DNA of 64,000 nucleotides from Piezodorus guildinii (lineage: Eukaryota > Arthropoda > Insecta > Hemiptera > Pentatomidae): assembly GCA_023052935.1 (NCBI GenBank), contig CM041294.1, forward strand, positions 10,464,414-10,528,413. Reading direction: 5' to 3'. Made by a program: the position numbers and the translations under genes. How positions within the stretch are numbered: position 1 is the first letter of the stretch; each line of letters opens with the position of its first letter. The notes below the pieces were generated by a model, which did not search any database, had not been told where the DNA came from, and worked only from the letters and a program-made list of their open reading frames with translations. Shown one piece after another: positions 1 to 10,108 of this stretch.

Positions 1-351
1 TACCCATGTATCGAGCTTTTTTACTTTCCCAATACACTTTACATGTCTGGAAACGGTAGATGCACTTGCATTTAGTTGTGCTGAGAGTCCTTTAACTGTT
101 TGGTAAGGGTTTCCTTCTACTGTATGTTTGAGGACATCGTTGTCTATTACGCACGGAGGTCTTCCTCGGGGCAAGTTTTCCAAGTCGGTATCCCCAGCTG
201 AAAACTTAGCAAGCCTACGGCGAATGGTCCGTTCATTAACACTCCCTTCCCCAAACGCCTTGCAAATATTTCTAGCGGCCTCAGCTGCTGAATGGCCGAG
301 TTTAAACTCGTACAAAAATATTACTCGAAAATCGCGTTTTTCCATGTTCAT
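1..351 (-). CDS. Mariner transposase, N-terminal part, open to the window edge
   Basis: The minus strand from the ATG at 351-349 stays open for 117 codons to base 1, so the rest of the gene lies outside the window. The product is the DNA-binding half of a mariner (Tc1/mariner, DD34D) transposase, a nuclear protein that binds the terminal inverted repeats and cuts and pastes the element. It begins MNMEKRDFRVIF, has a first helix-turn-helix (HSAAEAARNICKAFGEGSVN), the linker GRPP at about residues 65-68, and a second helix-turn-helix (TVKGLSAQLNASASTVSRH), ending in KKLDTWV. A second Met lies two codons in; the first is chosen because homologous copies in this window share it. The catalytic aspartates would be beyond the edge. 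The copies at 31540 and 37330 are the same family. It is the least damaged mariner frame here, but whether the complete gene is intact cannot be judged. Confidence 0.85.
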   Translation of the reverse strand, partial: MNMEKRDFRVIFLYEFKLGHSAAEAARNICKAFGEGSVNERTIRRRLAKFSAGDTDLENLPRGRPPCVIDNDVLKHTVEGNPYQTVKGLSAQLNASASTVSRHVKCIGKVKKLDTWV

Positions 352-535
352 AATTAGAGGTATACTAAAAAGTGGGTAATTGAATGGGAAGCTAATGTTT
401 ATAATACAAAGGTAATGTATTAGTAACTGTTTACTTTAAAAATGTAAACATTCGGAAGAAAACAAGAGAGACCTGCAAAATCCTTAATGTATTTCAGAAA
501 CTATAAAAACGGACATTTCATGTAAAATAACCGAA
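1..535 (-). mobile_element. Mariner element, 5' part with terminal inverted repeat
   Basis: The element's 5' end lies at 535, followed by the TA dinucleotide (536-537) expected for mariner targets. The 30-bp terminal repeat at 506-535 matches that of the copies starting at 31540 and 37330 with several changes near its tip. About 155 bp of untranslated leader separate the repeat from the transposase ATG at 351. The right part of the element is outside the window. Confidence 0.85.
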
Positions 536-537
536 TA

Positions 538-878
538 TTTTACAGGTGAAAACAAAAGAACAACTTCTGGACTTAGCACTGTCACCAAATAGCAAACACA
601 CATACAAAGAAACCCAATAGCCAAATGTAAAAGTTTTTGGACTTTATTTGTACATATTAGTTGTGATCTTTATGAATAAAATAGCGATCTGTTGAGAATT
701 GATAGCCGTTTCATTTCTTGAAGGCGGTTTTGAGGAAAGTATTCACACTAACACTTTCCCTGCCTTTGTCTTACTTTCTAGTCTGGGACCCTTGTTCATT
801 TTATTTTTTAAAACATAAGAAATAAGTTACAAGAAATTATATTGTATACCATCTGAAATTGTTGTGGGTGCTTCTGAA
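538..878. other. Intergenic or intronic sequence, nothing recognised
   Basis: AT-rich single-copy-looking DNA with no convincing frame, RNA gene or repeat visible. Confidence 0.4.
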
Positions 879-962
879 AAATTGTTATTAACAGGGAATA
901 ATCCGAATAAATAATTTTACCGCCACTGCTTGGGTTCGAACCCGGGACCTCGAGAACTGTAG

Positions 963-1222
963 AATAGAATAGAATGAGTTTTTTTGTCTTTGGGGTTCCC
1001 CATACAAATAGAGCCTGGTCAGGCTATACATTACAAACAGCAATTAATAACAGTTATAAAAAGGAACAAATCACAATATGATAATAGATAAGTTTTAAAC
1101 AGCACAGTAGAATAAACAAAATAAACAGAAAGTAACAAATTATTTTTATACAGGTTTATATAAAAATCTTATATAGAAGTATTAAAGTATTTTAGATTTT
1201 AAATAGTCTTTGAAATACAAAG

Positions 1223-1293
<71 letters not shown>

Positions 1294-1349
1294 AATAAAT
1301 TGTAAATTAACATCGGAGAGAATGAATATTAAATATTAAGATTTTAAAT
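963..1349 (-). mobile_element. 5'-truncated LINE (CR1-like 3' end) with 11-bp target duplication
   Basis: The insert is flanked by GAGAACTGTAG on both sides (952-962 and 1350-1360). On the minus strand it ends in a small hairpin (AGCCTG/CAGGCT, 1012-1025), a short unique stretch and a repeated ATTCT tail, the layout seen in other LINE 3' ends in this window. An (AT)n tract lies inside it. No reverse transcriptase sequence remains, so the clade is inferred only from tail architecture. Confidence 0.7.
1231..1289. repeat. (AT)n microsatellite
   Basis: Nearly pure TA dinucleotide run with one AAT interruption, inside the LINE insertion at 963-1349. Confidence 0.95.
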
Positions 1350-2180
1350 GAGAACTGTAGTCCAGTGCTCTATTTTCGAATATTTGCATCAGCAAAGTTA
1401 CATATTTGAGCCTTCTTAATATCAAAAGGTTAAACTTACATTACATAGTAATTAGCTTTTAAAAAACAAAACATTTATTATAACTCTTTAGAATTATATC
1501 TCAATTTATGCTTATTATATTTGCTCTTGAAGTCCTTTATGATATGATAATAATGTACTGATAAGTACACTGGAATATTATAATGATTTTGATTGGATTC
1601 CCAACAATGATATTCTTTATTAACATAACATGAATTTTTTTATAATTTTCCAATTTATTATCTTCTTTTTTTTTTAATTTCGGTTTTGTATTTTAGTATT
1701 GACATGCAAGAAAAGTTCTAGAAAGAAGTAGAAAAAAAAAACCGCCATATAAGCTCATAAAAGGTATAGTTAACTAAAGAATTGTAAAAAATCGTAAAAA
1801 CAAAATAAAAAAAAATTAAGTAATATTTCAAACGAGTAACTGACATGCTTCTCGACATATTCAGTTTTGAATTGATTTAAAACTGAATTTCCATAACTCC
1901 ATAGAAACCTGAGCGAACTACTTATGAAAAATCTAAAGCACCCAACTCACCTCCGTTGTAACAAAATCAATTAAAGAACTTTTAAATGAAGTTCGAGATG
2001 GAAAAATATTAAAGAATTACATTTAGTTTCGATTGTAACGTGTTTCATAGAATAATATTTTTAACGGCATATTATTCATCTATATTAATGTTCTTATGTT
2101 AAAAAAAATAAAATTACGTAAATAAAAATAATTGCTCTTTTTTCTTTAATATTTACTCTCAATAGCATATCATAATATTA

Positions 2181-2329
2181 TAGGGATACTCACTACGTTT
2201 GCTATAGCATGCTACTTGTGTTATTTTGCTAAACCCGTCGAGTTTCTACAGTTATTTCCTGTAGAAAATTGATGGATTAAGCACAATAGCACAAATAGCA
2301 TGCTATAACAAACGTAGTGAGTACCCCTA
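2181..2329. mobile_element. 149-bp MITE with 34-bp terminal inverted repeats and TTA duplication
   Basis: The ends (2181-2214 and 2296-2329) are inverted repeats of about 34 bp with two mismatches, beginning TAGGGATACTC and ending GAGTACCCCTA. TTA flanks both sides (2178-2180 and 2330-2332), as in PIF/Harbinger-type elements; a TA duplication of Tc1/mariner type cannot be excluded. The centre holds a second palindrome (TTTCTACAG at 2243, CTGTAGAAA at 2259), so almost the whole element can fold back. It has no coding capacity and sits inside a family A copy, so it inserted later. Confidence 0.85.
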
Positions 2330-2607
2330 TTATCAACTTTTATATTTAGCCGTTTATTACCAATGCTAACAAGATGATATGGTATTTTTTCACGAATCTA
2401 CCTAATTGAAGGAACTTTAGAGGAAGAAAACATCGTCTTTAAGCTTAGTCATACCTTTTAACATCGATGTAGCGAGTTTAATCAAAATCGTTAGATCAAT
2501 CTTTGAAAAAATCCTAAAAAAGTGCAAAACACATGACATAAAGTGGCACTTCCGGTCTACAGATTTCGGTGAATGCGTTGCAATAACCTTTTCTCAACTA
2601 GACAGAC

Positions 2608-2637
2608 CACACACACACACCCCACACACACACACAC
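2608..2637. repeat. (CA)n microsatellite within family A
   Basis: Short CA-rich run at the position where other family A copies also carry a CA/GT tract. Confidence 0.85.
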
Positions 2638-2859
2638 TCCGACCGTTTTGCGCTACTTGGTCATTTGGTCTCAGGGGACCCTAAAACATGTATTTCTGGT
2701 GAAAACAGGAATTCTAAAATTATCAAGACCGTAATATTTTCCCTTACTATATATATTTCATATATCGGTAAACGAAAGTAATAGGAAAGCAGTCAAATAA
2801 GGCGTACCTTTGCTCTCTGAGTTTTATCATTTTTGTTGCATGATAATAACTTGGCTAAA

Positions 2860-3110
2860 ATGGGATAGCTCATTGGGCAGGGCGCTATGTTGCTACAAAT
2901 CTCAAGCTTCGGGCCCAGGGCAGAGAATTATATATTTTGCGATGCATCACGGTCTCTCCGAAGCTTGTGCCAATTCAAAATATGAAAATTTAATTTTGGT
3001 GGTTATTTCGATAATGTTGGCTTAATAACCACTTGCACAACCATTGACTTGGAAACAGTAGCCGAAACCTTTCATGGGTGGTGCGATTTGCTGTTTTTAT
3101 TTTTTTACAT
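2860..3110 (+). repeat. SINE-A, degraded copy
   Basis: Tail motifs (CACAACCATTGACTTGGAAA, then CCTTTCATGGG) match the 3' part of the SINE-A at 11632-11930. The head near 2862-2910 has a tRNA-like A box (TAGCTCATTGGGCAGGGCGC) but the B box is decayed. The 71-codon frame over this region is accidental. Confidence 0.5.
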
Positions 3111-3347
3111 AGTTTTATATTTTAGAGGAAATTTCATCACTTCAGGAAAAGTAGAACTAGTGATGGGCAAATACTCAAAAAATTTGAGTACTGATTACTG
3201 TAATCAAATGATGCTCGCTGCTAATTACAAAATCTACCCAGCTTTCCTCCTGATTACTTTCTATTTTCCTATGTAATCAAAATTTTCGTACTTTTGAGTA
3301 CTTGATTACTTTTTTATATGAGGTGGCCAGAATAGAGTATATTACAT

Positions 3348-3485
3348 TTTTTTTTTTTTTTTTTTCTCTTTAAATCTATATTCACGCCTGTCAGAATGTA
3401 TCTGACAATCAGCAAATGTGCTGTATAAATTGAGATCCAGGCATGGTAGGCATGAAGAAGGAAAATGCCCAGCAGCACCCCTTCC
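3348..3485 (-). mobile_element. Jockey-like LINE 3' end inserted in the left fold-back arm
   Basis: This segment is absent from the right arm. Read on the minus strand it begins AAGGGGTGCTGCTGG and ends in a poly(A) run (poly-T at 3348-3366). It matches the 3' end of the jockey-like LINE at 51940-52115, which carries the same GGAAGGGGTGCTGCTGGACA block. It inserted after the fold-back was formed. Some target bases seem to have been lost at the insertion point. Confidence 0.75.
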
Positions 3486-3611
3486 AATTTATATTAATAA
3501 TTTCTTTAAGCCATCTTTTTTTTCATATTGTTGAAAACTTTTCGTTAAAAAATTGATAAGGGTAAATTATTATTATTAAGATGTTTATGTTAACACTTGG
3601 AATTTCATTTT

Positions 3612-4483
3612 AACTTTTTCGTATTTATTATTACCAGGCTCGGTAGCTGGGTTCCCAAAGGTTCGTTACCGATTATGCTATTAATTTTAATCGCGCTCGC
3701 TCAAATATGGGTTTATTATAACTTTTTCGTATTTATTGGATACAAGACTAAGTAGCTGCGTTCCCAAAGGTTCGTTACCGATTATACTATTAATTTTAAT
3801 CGCGCTCGCTCAAATATGGGTTTATTATAACTTTTTCGTATTTATTGGATACAAGGCTAAGTAGCTGCGTTCCCAAAGGTTCGTTACCGATTATACTATT
3901 AATTGTAATCGCGCTCGCTCAAATATGGGTTTATTATAACTTTTTCGTATTTATTGGATACAAGGCTAAGTAGCTGCGTTCCCAAAGGTTCGTTACCGAC
4001 TATACCAATAATTTTAATCGAGCTCGCTCAAATATGGGTTTATTATAACTTTTTCATATTTATTGGATACAAGGCTAAGTAGCTGCGTTCCCAAAGGTTC
4101 GTTACCGATTATACTATTAATTGTAATCGCGCTCGCTCAAATATGGGTTTATTATAACTTTTTCGTATTTATTGGATACAAGGCTAAGTAGCTGCGTTCC
4201 CAAAGGTTCGGTACCGATTATACCATTAATTTTAATTGCGCTCGCTCAAATATGGGTTTATTATAACTTTTTCATATTTATTGGATACAAGGCTAAGTAG
4301 CTGCGTTCTCAAAGGTTCGTTACCGATTATACTATTAATTGTAATCGCGCTCGCTCAAATATGGGTTTTTTATAACTTTTTCGTATTTATTGGATACAAG
4401 GCTAAGTAGCTGCGTTCCCAAAGGTTCGGTACCGATTATACTTTTAATTTTAATTGCGCTAACTCATGCAGTGGTTTATTTTA
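3612..4483. repeat. Left array: eight 109-bp tandem units
   Basis: The unit boundary ACTTTTTCGTATTTATTG recurs at 3721, 3830, 3939, 4048, 4157, 4266 and 4375, a strict 109-base period. Each unit carries GTTCCCAAAGGTTCGTTACC and the CG-rich ATCGCGCTCGCTCAAATATG. Units differ by a few substitutions; the first and last are partial or more diverged. Confidence 0.95.
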
Positions 4484-4489
4484 ACATGT

Positions 4490-4940
4490 TCGTACTTTTT
4501 AAAGGATTTTGTTAATGGTATTAATTATTTCAGTTGGTTGCTTTAGAGTAGATTTTGTTTGAATTTTTTTCATCAAATAAAAATAGGCGTATATAATCGT
4601 TCTGTTCAGCTGATTTTTTATCAAACTCCAAAATATTAACCAAATAGATAAATTTCTATCCTGATGAAAAGGATTAGCGGTAACCCAATAGATCAAAAGT
4701 TACAAAAAACACGAAATAAACATACATTAGACCAACTGACTAAAAAAACATTAACACATTCACTAACAAAACCCAATACAGAAATTAGCATAGAAAAGAA
4801 ACACGAAGAAGTTAAAACAAATCAATTATTATCCGAACGCACATAAAACCAATAAAACGTTTATCAGCCAAACCGAAAACAAAATACAGAAATTAGTACT
4901 AAAATCAATCTATTCTGGAAGGAGAATATCTATTAGAAGG
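4490..4940. other. Central spacer of the fold-back element
   Basis: Non-repetitive, AT-rich segment between the opposed arrays. A 60-codon plus-strand frame (4664-4846; Lys/Thr/Asn-rich, starting MKRISGNPIDQK) is the only open frame of note. Its composition follows the local A-richness of the plus strand, so it is probably not a gene. Confidence 0.5.
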
Positions 4941-5672
4941 AGAATAAACCCATATTTGAGCGAGCGCGATTAAAATTAATGGTATAATCAGTAACGAACC
5001 TTTGGGAACGCAGCTACTTAGCCTTGTATCCAATAAATACGAACAAGTTATAATAAACCAATATTTGTGCGAGCGCGATTTAAATTAATAGTATAATCGG
5101 TGACGAACCTTTGAGAAGCAGCTACTGATCCTAGTACCCAATAAATACGAAAAAGTTATAATGAACCCATATTTGAGCGAGCGCGATTAAAATTAGTGGT
5201 ATAATCGGTAACGAACCTTTGGGAACGCAGCTACTTAGCCTTGTACCCAATAAATACGAAAAAGTTATAATGAACCCATATTTGAGCGAGCGCGATTAAA
5301 ATTAGTGGTATAATCGGTAACGAACCTTTGGGAACGCAGCTACTTAGCCTTGTATCCAATAAATACGAAAAAGTTATAATAAACCCATATTTGAGCGAGC
5401 GCGATTACAATTAATAGTATAATCGGTAACGAACCTTTGGGAACGGAGCTACTGAGCCTAGTATCCAATAAATACGAAAAAGTTATAATAAACCCATATT
5501 TGAGCGAGCGCGATTAAAGTTAATAGTAAAACCGGTAACGAACCTTTGGGAACGCAGCTACTTAGCCTTGTATCCATTAAATTACGAAAAAGTTATAATA
5601 AACCCATATTTGAGCGAGCGCGATTAAAATTAATAGCATAATCGGTAACGAACCTTTGGGAACCCAGCTTAA
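4941..5672. repeat. Right array: seven inverted 109-bp units
   Basis: Units read as the reverse complement of the left array: CATATTTGAGCGAGCGCGAT, then GGTAACGAACCTTTGGGAAC, then AATACGAAAAAGTTATAAT. Period about 109 with one or two single-base length changes. The outermost unit ends at the shared inner stretch near 5672. Confidence 0.95.
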
Positions 5673-5967
5673 TAATAATAAATTACCCTTATCAATTTTT
5701 TAACGAAAAGTTTAAAATAATCGACAATATGAAAAAAAAGATGGCTTAAAGAAATTATTAATATAAATTAACTTAATAGATGTATGTAATATACTCTATT
5801 CTGGCCACCTCATATAAAAAAGTAATCAAGTACTCAAAAGTACGAACATTTTGATTACAGAGGAAAATAGAAAGTAATCAGGCGGAAAATTGAGTAGATT
5901 TTAGATCATTTGATTACAGTAATCAGTACTCAAATTTTTTGAGTATTTGCCCATCACTAAGTAGAAC

Positions 5968-6770
5968 TGAAGAAACTTCACTATGATATTTCCTTAAGAT
6001 AATAATGTGAAAATATTCGGAAAATATATCCTAATGCTAAATAATACGACGGCATATAGTTCCAATCATGTTAAGTAGCCTGATTCCAAACCGAGAATGG
6101 GAAACAGCGACGTTTTGCGAATCATAACCGCTAGTTTGGCATAAAATTGGGAATAATCTAGCCGAAATAGCAGCTCCTTCATGAGGTAGTTTGCAAAGCT
6201 TTCTTAGCATTTCGACAGTTTTCACTATCGCGGAAATATCCTTTTGCAAAACCGGTATCATTTTCAGGTCGTCAAGTAAAATTCAGAAATGATTGGAATA
6301 TTAACTAATATAAATACCAAATATTGTGTCTTGTAACCTGGTTATCAAATATGTATTATTTTTTTTTTTTTAAATAGAGTAAAAACATTAAATAAAATAG
6401 TCTTTAAAATATTGTCAAGTGTGAAATGTGTTCTCTTGATGCATAGCCTATATTCCTTCCTTATGTATTGCCATTTGTAAATGTACGCGCCTATTCTTAA
6501 AAACTTTATAAACCCCAAGTTACCCCAAGGATTTGTTTGTAGGATTTGTTTTATCAATCCTTCTAGTCATTCAATGTTACAAAGAATTTTTACCGATTTT
6601 TTGGATTTTGGGTGGTACATGATTTTTTTTCAGACACAAAACTCCGGATCAAAAGTTTTAAAATCTATAATTTGAAAATAGTTTCCTAAATGATATAAAA
6701 TACATCTATTGCCAGGTTTAAACAACTCCCCAATTCCAGGACTTCAAACGTAAAATGTAGGGAAGTTTGT
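5968..6770. other. No recognised gene; one unexplained minus-strand frame
   Basis: A 74-codon minus frame at 6037-6261 (residues include LRKLCKLPHEGAAISARLFP) is more protein-like in composition than its surroundings but I recognise no family and see no splice sites or partner motifs. A poly-T run lies at 6360-6372. Nothing else is evident. Confidence 0.25.
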
Positions 6771-6771
6771 T

Positions 6772-7187
6772 TGTTTTTTTTTTATTTATTTATTAATTGA
6801 TATTTACAACTGTAATGAAATGAAAAAATACTAAAAGTAAATGTGAAAAAAAAGTAACAAATGGCTTAATAAAAGCAATAAAATCTTGTGAAGAAGCTAC
6901 CCAGCGGTAGCACTTCAATGTTTATGTCATTAGCAGGTCTCGAGGCCACCGTCTTTTCCGGGGCCTCCGAGGATTATGAGGAGATGAGAGGATACGGACA
7001 AGCGGGCTGGTAGTTTGGAATGAAAGGAGGTATATCTAGTTATGGCTAAGTCTGCAACTAACGGAATATTCAGAGTTTTATGGATAGTTTTATTAGTGAC
7101 AAAATACGGAGCATTTAGGATCTTTCGGAGGATTTTGGATTGCAAGGATTGGATACGGGAGGAATTTGATGGCTTGGTGGATTTTAG
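6772..7187 (-). mobile_element. Jockey-like LINE, 5'-truncated 3' end
   Basis: The minus strand encodes the C-terminal tail of a jockey-type ORF2: QSLQSKILRKILNAPYFVTN, then HKTLNIPLVADLA and FHSKLPARL, the extreme C-terminus being damaged (GGPGKDGGLET instead of the RRLKRRWPRDLLT seen in sister copies). The 3' untranslated part runs leftwards into a T-rich tail at 6772-6795. Truncation near 7187 removes the reverse transcriptase core. Belongs with copies at 13488, 18548, 25090, 30325, 45868 and 63265. Confidence 0.85.
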
Positions 7188-7390
7188 AAAATAAATTTGA
7201 TGTTTGGCCATTGTTAGCCAATCGTATCAAAAAATTAATTAGTTTTCGTCATTCGGGATCCTAATGGTTAATTATGGGCATGTCTCAGAACTGTGTCCAC
7301 CTAAATCGGTCAGGTTTTCTATTGTGCGTCACCCAGAAGTTTTTTCGTTATTTGCATTTACATATCATGAAGCCCTCAAATTTGGATTTT

Positions 7391-7425
7391 TTTTACTTTC
7401 ACTTACTATATATAGTATAAACTTT
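7391..7425. repeat. Family A terminal fragment
   Basis: TACTTTCACTTACTATATATAGTA, the palindromic terminus of family A, present alone about 110 bp before a full copy. It may be a separate fragment or one end of a broken tandem. Confidence 0.6.
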
Positions 7426-7531
7426 GGTTTGATAAACAGTTTTGACACTCTTTTTTAATAACTATGACCGCCGGAAGATCCCTTTCATTCTTCGTACTAA
7501 AAAAACGCTGGGCTAGTTAATACTCAATAAT

Positions 7532-8441
7532 TACTTTCACTTACCTAAATATAGTAAGGGGAAGTATTGCGATCGTGAAAATTTTCGAATTCCAGTTTTC
7601 AACGGAAATACACGTTTTAGGGTCCCCTTAGTCCAAATAACCAAGTCCCGCAAAAAGGTCTATGTGTGCGTCGGGTGTGTGTGTGTGTGTGGTAACTACC
7701 GGTCGGAAACGGTAAGTCATATGAAACTGAAAGTTCATATTTAAGACAACTATACGCCCGAGACGAGGCAAAACTTTTTTCATCAAAATTAGCTTATCAG
7801 AAGAGGCACTTTATACCATGCATTTTGCACCTTTTTTCGATTTTCTCGAAAACGGTTCCGACGATTTTGATTAAACTCGCTATATCGATGTAAAATTTAA
7901 TGGGCTTTAATATCATGTAGGTTTTATTTGGATAAAAATAGTCTGACAGGGCTTAAATGCCGATATTTTAAATTTTCTTCTCCTAAAGTACCTTTAATTT
8001 TGTAGATTCAATAAAAATAACTATATTATCTTGTTAAAGCTGATAAAAAACAGGTAAATATGTAAATTGAATAAATTCGATACCAAACCAAAGGAGAAAA
8101 CAGAAAAAATATTTTTTTAATGCAATTTTTCGTTTTTGAACATAAGAGCAGTAATATACATGCATGATATACCGTTGGAAAGCTAAATATTTTAGAAAAA
8201 ATATTATCTCATACACAAGCTTTTAAAAGTTAATAGAGAGTAATAAAAAGCCGATAAAACTAACTGATTATTTTAGATAATAATATAATAGATTTTTTAA
8301 TTAAACACATGTTTCTATAGAAATTTAATTTAATTAATTCTTTAATAGTTTCACGTATTTTTATCTCTAACTGTATTTGAAAAATCTTTTATTGATTTTA
8401 AAAATGGAGGTAAGTGAAAGTCGTGTGTTGCCCGCACCAGA
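7532..8441 (-). repeat. Family A repeat, near-complete copy
   Basis: Begins TACTTTCACTTAC and ends GGTAAGTGAAAGTCGTGTGT followed by TGCCCGCACCAGAT. It contains the GT microsatellite (7675-7692), GATTTTGATTAAACTCGCTA and the long AT-rich middle. No frame is conserved between copies. Confidence 0.85.
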
Positions 8442-9189
8442 TTTTTCTTAGTAAATTTGGAAGGTTCATTAAAAAAAAAAAAATTATGAACAACAAAAAA
8501 GTCAAAATAATTAGTAACCTTGAAGTTAAATATAGTATTAAGTTGTTAGCTGTAAGTTATAGGAGGTGTAAGTTCCTCAGTTGACATTTTTTATGTTTGA
8601 ATGAAAGCGGAAAATTGCGGTTACCCCGAATTTACGCTTGTCCCGGGTTACCTTATATATTTTATTCGGCATATAAACGAATTATTCAAACCAGATTTTA
8701 TCTTTTACAAATGACACATTTAACCGAATAATCAATGGAACAAATAAGGATAAAAGAAATAAAGAGACCAATGCTTCGAAAACATTCAGGTCAAATGACA
8801 TCTTAATATGAAAACAACTATTTCGATATCTTGGAATGCCAAGTAAAAAAAAAAAAGTTACATTTCGCATCCAGTATTTCCATTTCTGGTGAGGTCCAGT
8901 CTTCGACTGTTCTCAACTAACCTAAATCCCAAGTCGTATAATAATCGTTTTATTTACATTTATAATAATTCATATCTAAATTCATATGTAACTAGATTAA
9001 TAATATAATTTAGAATTATAATGCACTCATATTACATATTTCTTATTATTGAATGAGTTCTGTTAGAAATAGTGTATCAAGTAACAAAATAAAAATTATA
9101 AGTGAATTTATATAGTGAGCTTCATAAATAAATTCATAAATGTTCTTCATAACTTTAGTTTTAGATATGACGAGTTTCGTTTGATCTTA

Positions 9190-9425
9190 CGTTATGTTTG
9201 TTCATTCATTTAAGGTCAGTTTATGCTACTGTGGCTAACCGGACGATGCTACGATTGGAGTCCTAAATCTTGCCTATCCAGGTTTAATCTTTAATGACTA
9301 GCTGACATCGCACAGCCTCGGGACCTCCGGTTCACGCCCCCTCCGAAGGACTGCATAACCCAGGATTTTTATACTTCCTTTAAAAAATTCTAGGCCCACC
9401 TACCAGGTTCGGATCCGTGATATTG
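9190..9425 (-). repeat. SINE-B copy, partly degraded
   Basis: Minus-strand order: degraded tRNA-like head near 9405-9425 (GGATCCGAACCTGG), body with CCTGGATAGGCAAGATTTAGG, CATCGTCCGGTTAGCCACAG, and TTAAATGAATG at the tail. Matches the intact copies at 55261 and 59733. Confidence 0.75.
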
Positions 9426-9514
9426 GACTTTTATTCATGTAAATTAGTCCGTTTAAGTCTTTCATAGCACCCTTACCTTAAATATAAAGGACATAAGTTG
9501 GCCATCGACTTTCA

Positions 9515-9898
9515 TTAAGTATTTCCATGAATTCTGAGACATTTGTCATAACGCGGCACCAGTTTTTGAATACCCTGCTCAAAAAATTCTGCCGCCTGAC
9601 TTGTTAACCACTGCATCGCAAATGTTTTGACTTCGTTATCGTCTTGAATATCGATCGGTTTTACGCCTTTAGCACTAAGAAATCGTATAACAGCCCGTAC
9701 TTCACAATCAGCGGGACTCACGATTGTCGGAGGCATCTTAAACACTCAGTAAACAACGTATAAAATGAAGAATTTGACTGTAATGGCGTCAGTGCGTAGA
9801 CAAGAGATGTAGGTAACCAGCGCGCACTCGCGGAAAGGCGACCGTAGCGCTGCGGCGGCAGAATCGCAAAACGGTACTTACTTAAAAAACATGCCTCG
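9515..9898 (-). mobile_element. Internally deleted mariner derivative with fused 76-codon frame
   Basis: From the right, a terminal sequence near 9870-9898 (minus-strand TACGAGGCATGTTTTTTAAG) precedes about 120 bp of leader and an ATG at 9745. The frame 9745-9515 starts MPPTIVSPADCEVRAVIRFL, the N-terminus of a mariner transposase of a different subfamily from the copy at 1-535. After about 30 residues it jumps, in frame, to the C-terminus: AMQWLTSQAAEFFEQGIQKL and VPRYDKCLRIHGN. About 270 residues including all catalytic aspartates are missing. The left inverted repeat was not found. It cannot encode an active enzyme; a small protein with partial DNA-binding sequence is conceivable. Confidence 0.8.
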
Positions 9899-10042
9899 TA
9901 TATATACGTTTATAATACTTAAAAATTTGAAAATGCTATATCTTTATTGTTTTATAAAGCTATATTACAATAAAAAAGTGTATAACTACCGATGCCTTGG
10001 AGCTCAGTGATACAGGGGTTCGCATGGTTTTCAGGTCAATCA

Positions 10043-10048
<6 letters not shown>

Positions 10049-10105
<57 letters not shown>
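10049..10105. repeat. (AT)n microsatellite
   Basis: Pure TA run. The 96-codon frame across it is an artefact of the repeat. Confidence 0.95.

Positions 10106-10108
<3 letters not shown>

Larger units (their letters stand above)
880..1395 (-). repeat. SINE-A copy split by a LINE insertion
   Basis: The minus strand carries a tRNA-like head whose B box (GGGTTCGAACCC, near 930-941) is followed by ATTATTTATTC, the signature shared with SINE-A copies at 11632, 33960 and 41440. The head is cut at its A-box side: 952-962 and 1350-1360 are the same 11 bases (GAGAACTGTAG), and the SINE resumes at 1350 with GAGCACTGGACTACAG on the minus strand. The interruption is the LINE piece at 963-1349. Confidence 0.7.
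1932..2780 (+). repeat. Family A repeat, diverged near-complete copy
   Basis: Starts TCTAAAGC... and ends near CGAAAGTA, matching the ordered landmarks of the family: head TCTGGTGCGGGC, ACTTTCACTTAC, a conserved middle ending in a CA/GT microsatellite, GGGACCCTAAAAC, and a tail with an AT palindrome plus AGTGAAAGTA. This copy is one of the most diverged and is interrupted by the MITE at 2181-2329. No coding frame is conserved. See the copy at 52139 for the family description. Confidence 0.7.
3158..5959. mobile_element. 2.8-kb fold-back (hAT-type) element with 8-bp target duplication
   Basis: The element is flanked by a perfect 8-bp duplication AGTAGAAC (3150-3157 and 5960-5967), the size typical of hAT transposons. 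Its ends are inverted: TAGTGATGGGCAAATACTC at the left and the reverse complement at the right, extending with minor differences for about 190 bp (3158-3346 versus 5771-5959). Inside these lie a shared stretch around 3485-3610 / 5670-5770, then a tandem array of 109-bp units on each side in opposite orientation, and a central unique spacer (about 4490-4940). No transposase is present, so it must have been moved in trans. The structure resembles Drosophila fold-back elements in design but has hAT-like ends and duplication length. Confidence 0.9.

Noticed and set aside
128..379. 83-codon plus-strand frame
   Set aside because: It is the antisense shadow of the mariner transposase frame at 1-351.
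4664..4846. 60-codon frame in the fold-back spacer as a gene
   Set aside because: Lys/Thr/Asn-rich composition follows the A-rich strand; no motif, no leader features, no homologue recognised.
3612..5672. CRISPR array
   Set aside because: The units are contiguous 109-bp tandem repeats without spacers and lie in eukaryotic transposon DNA.
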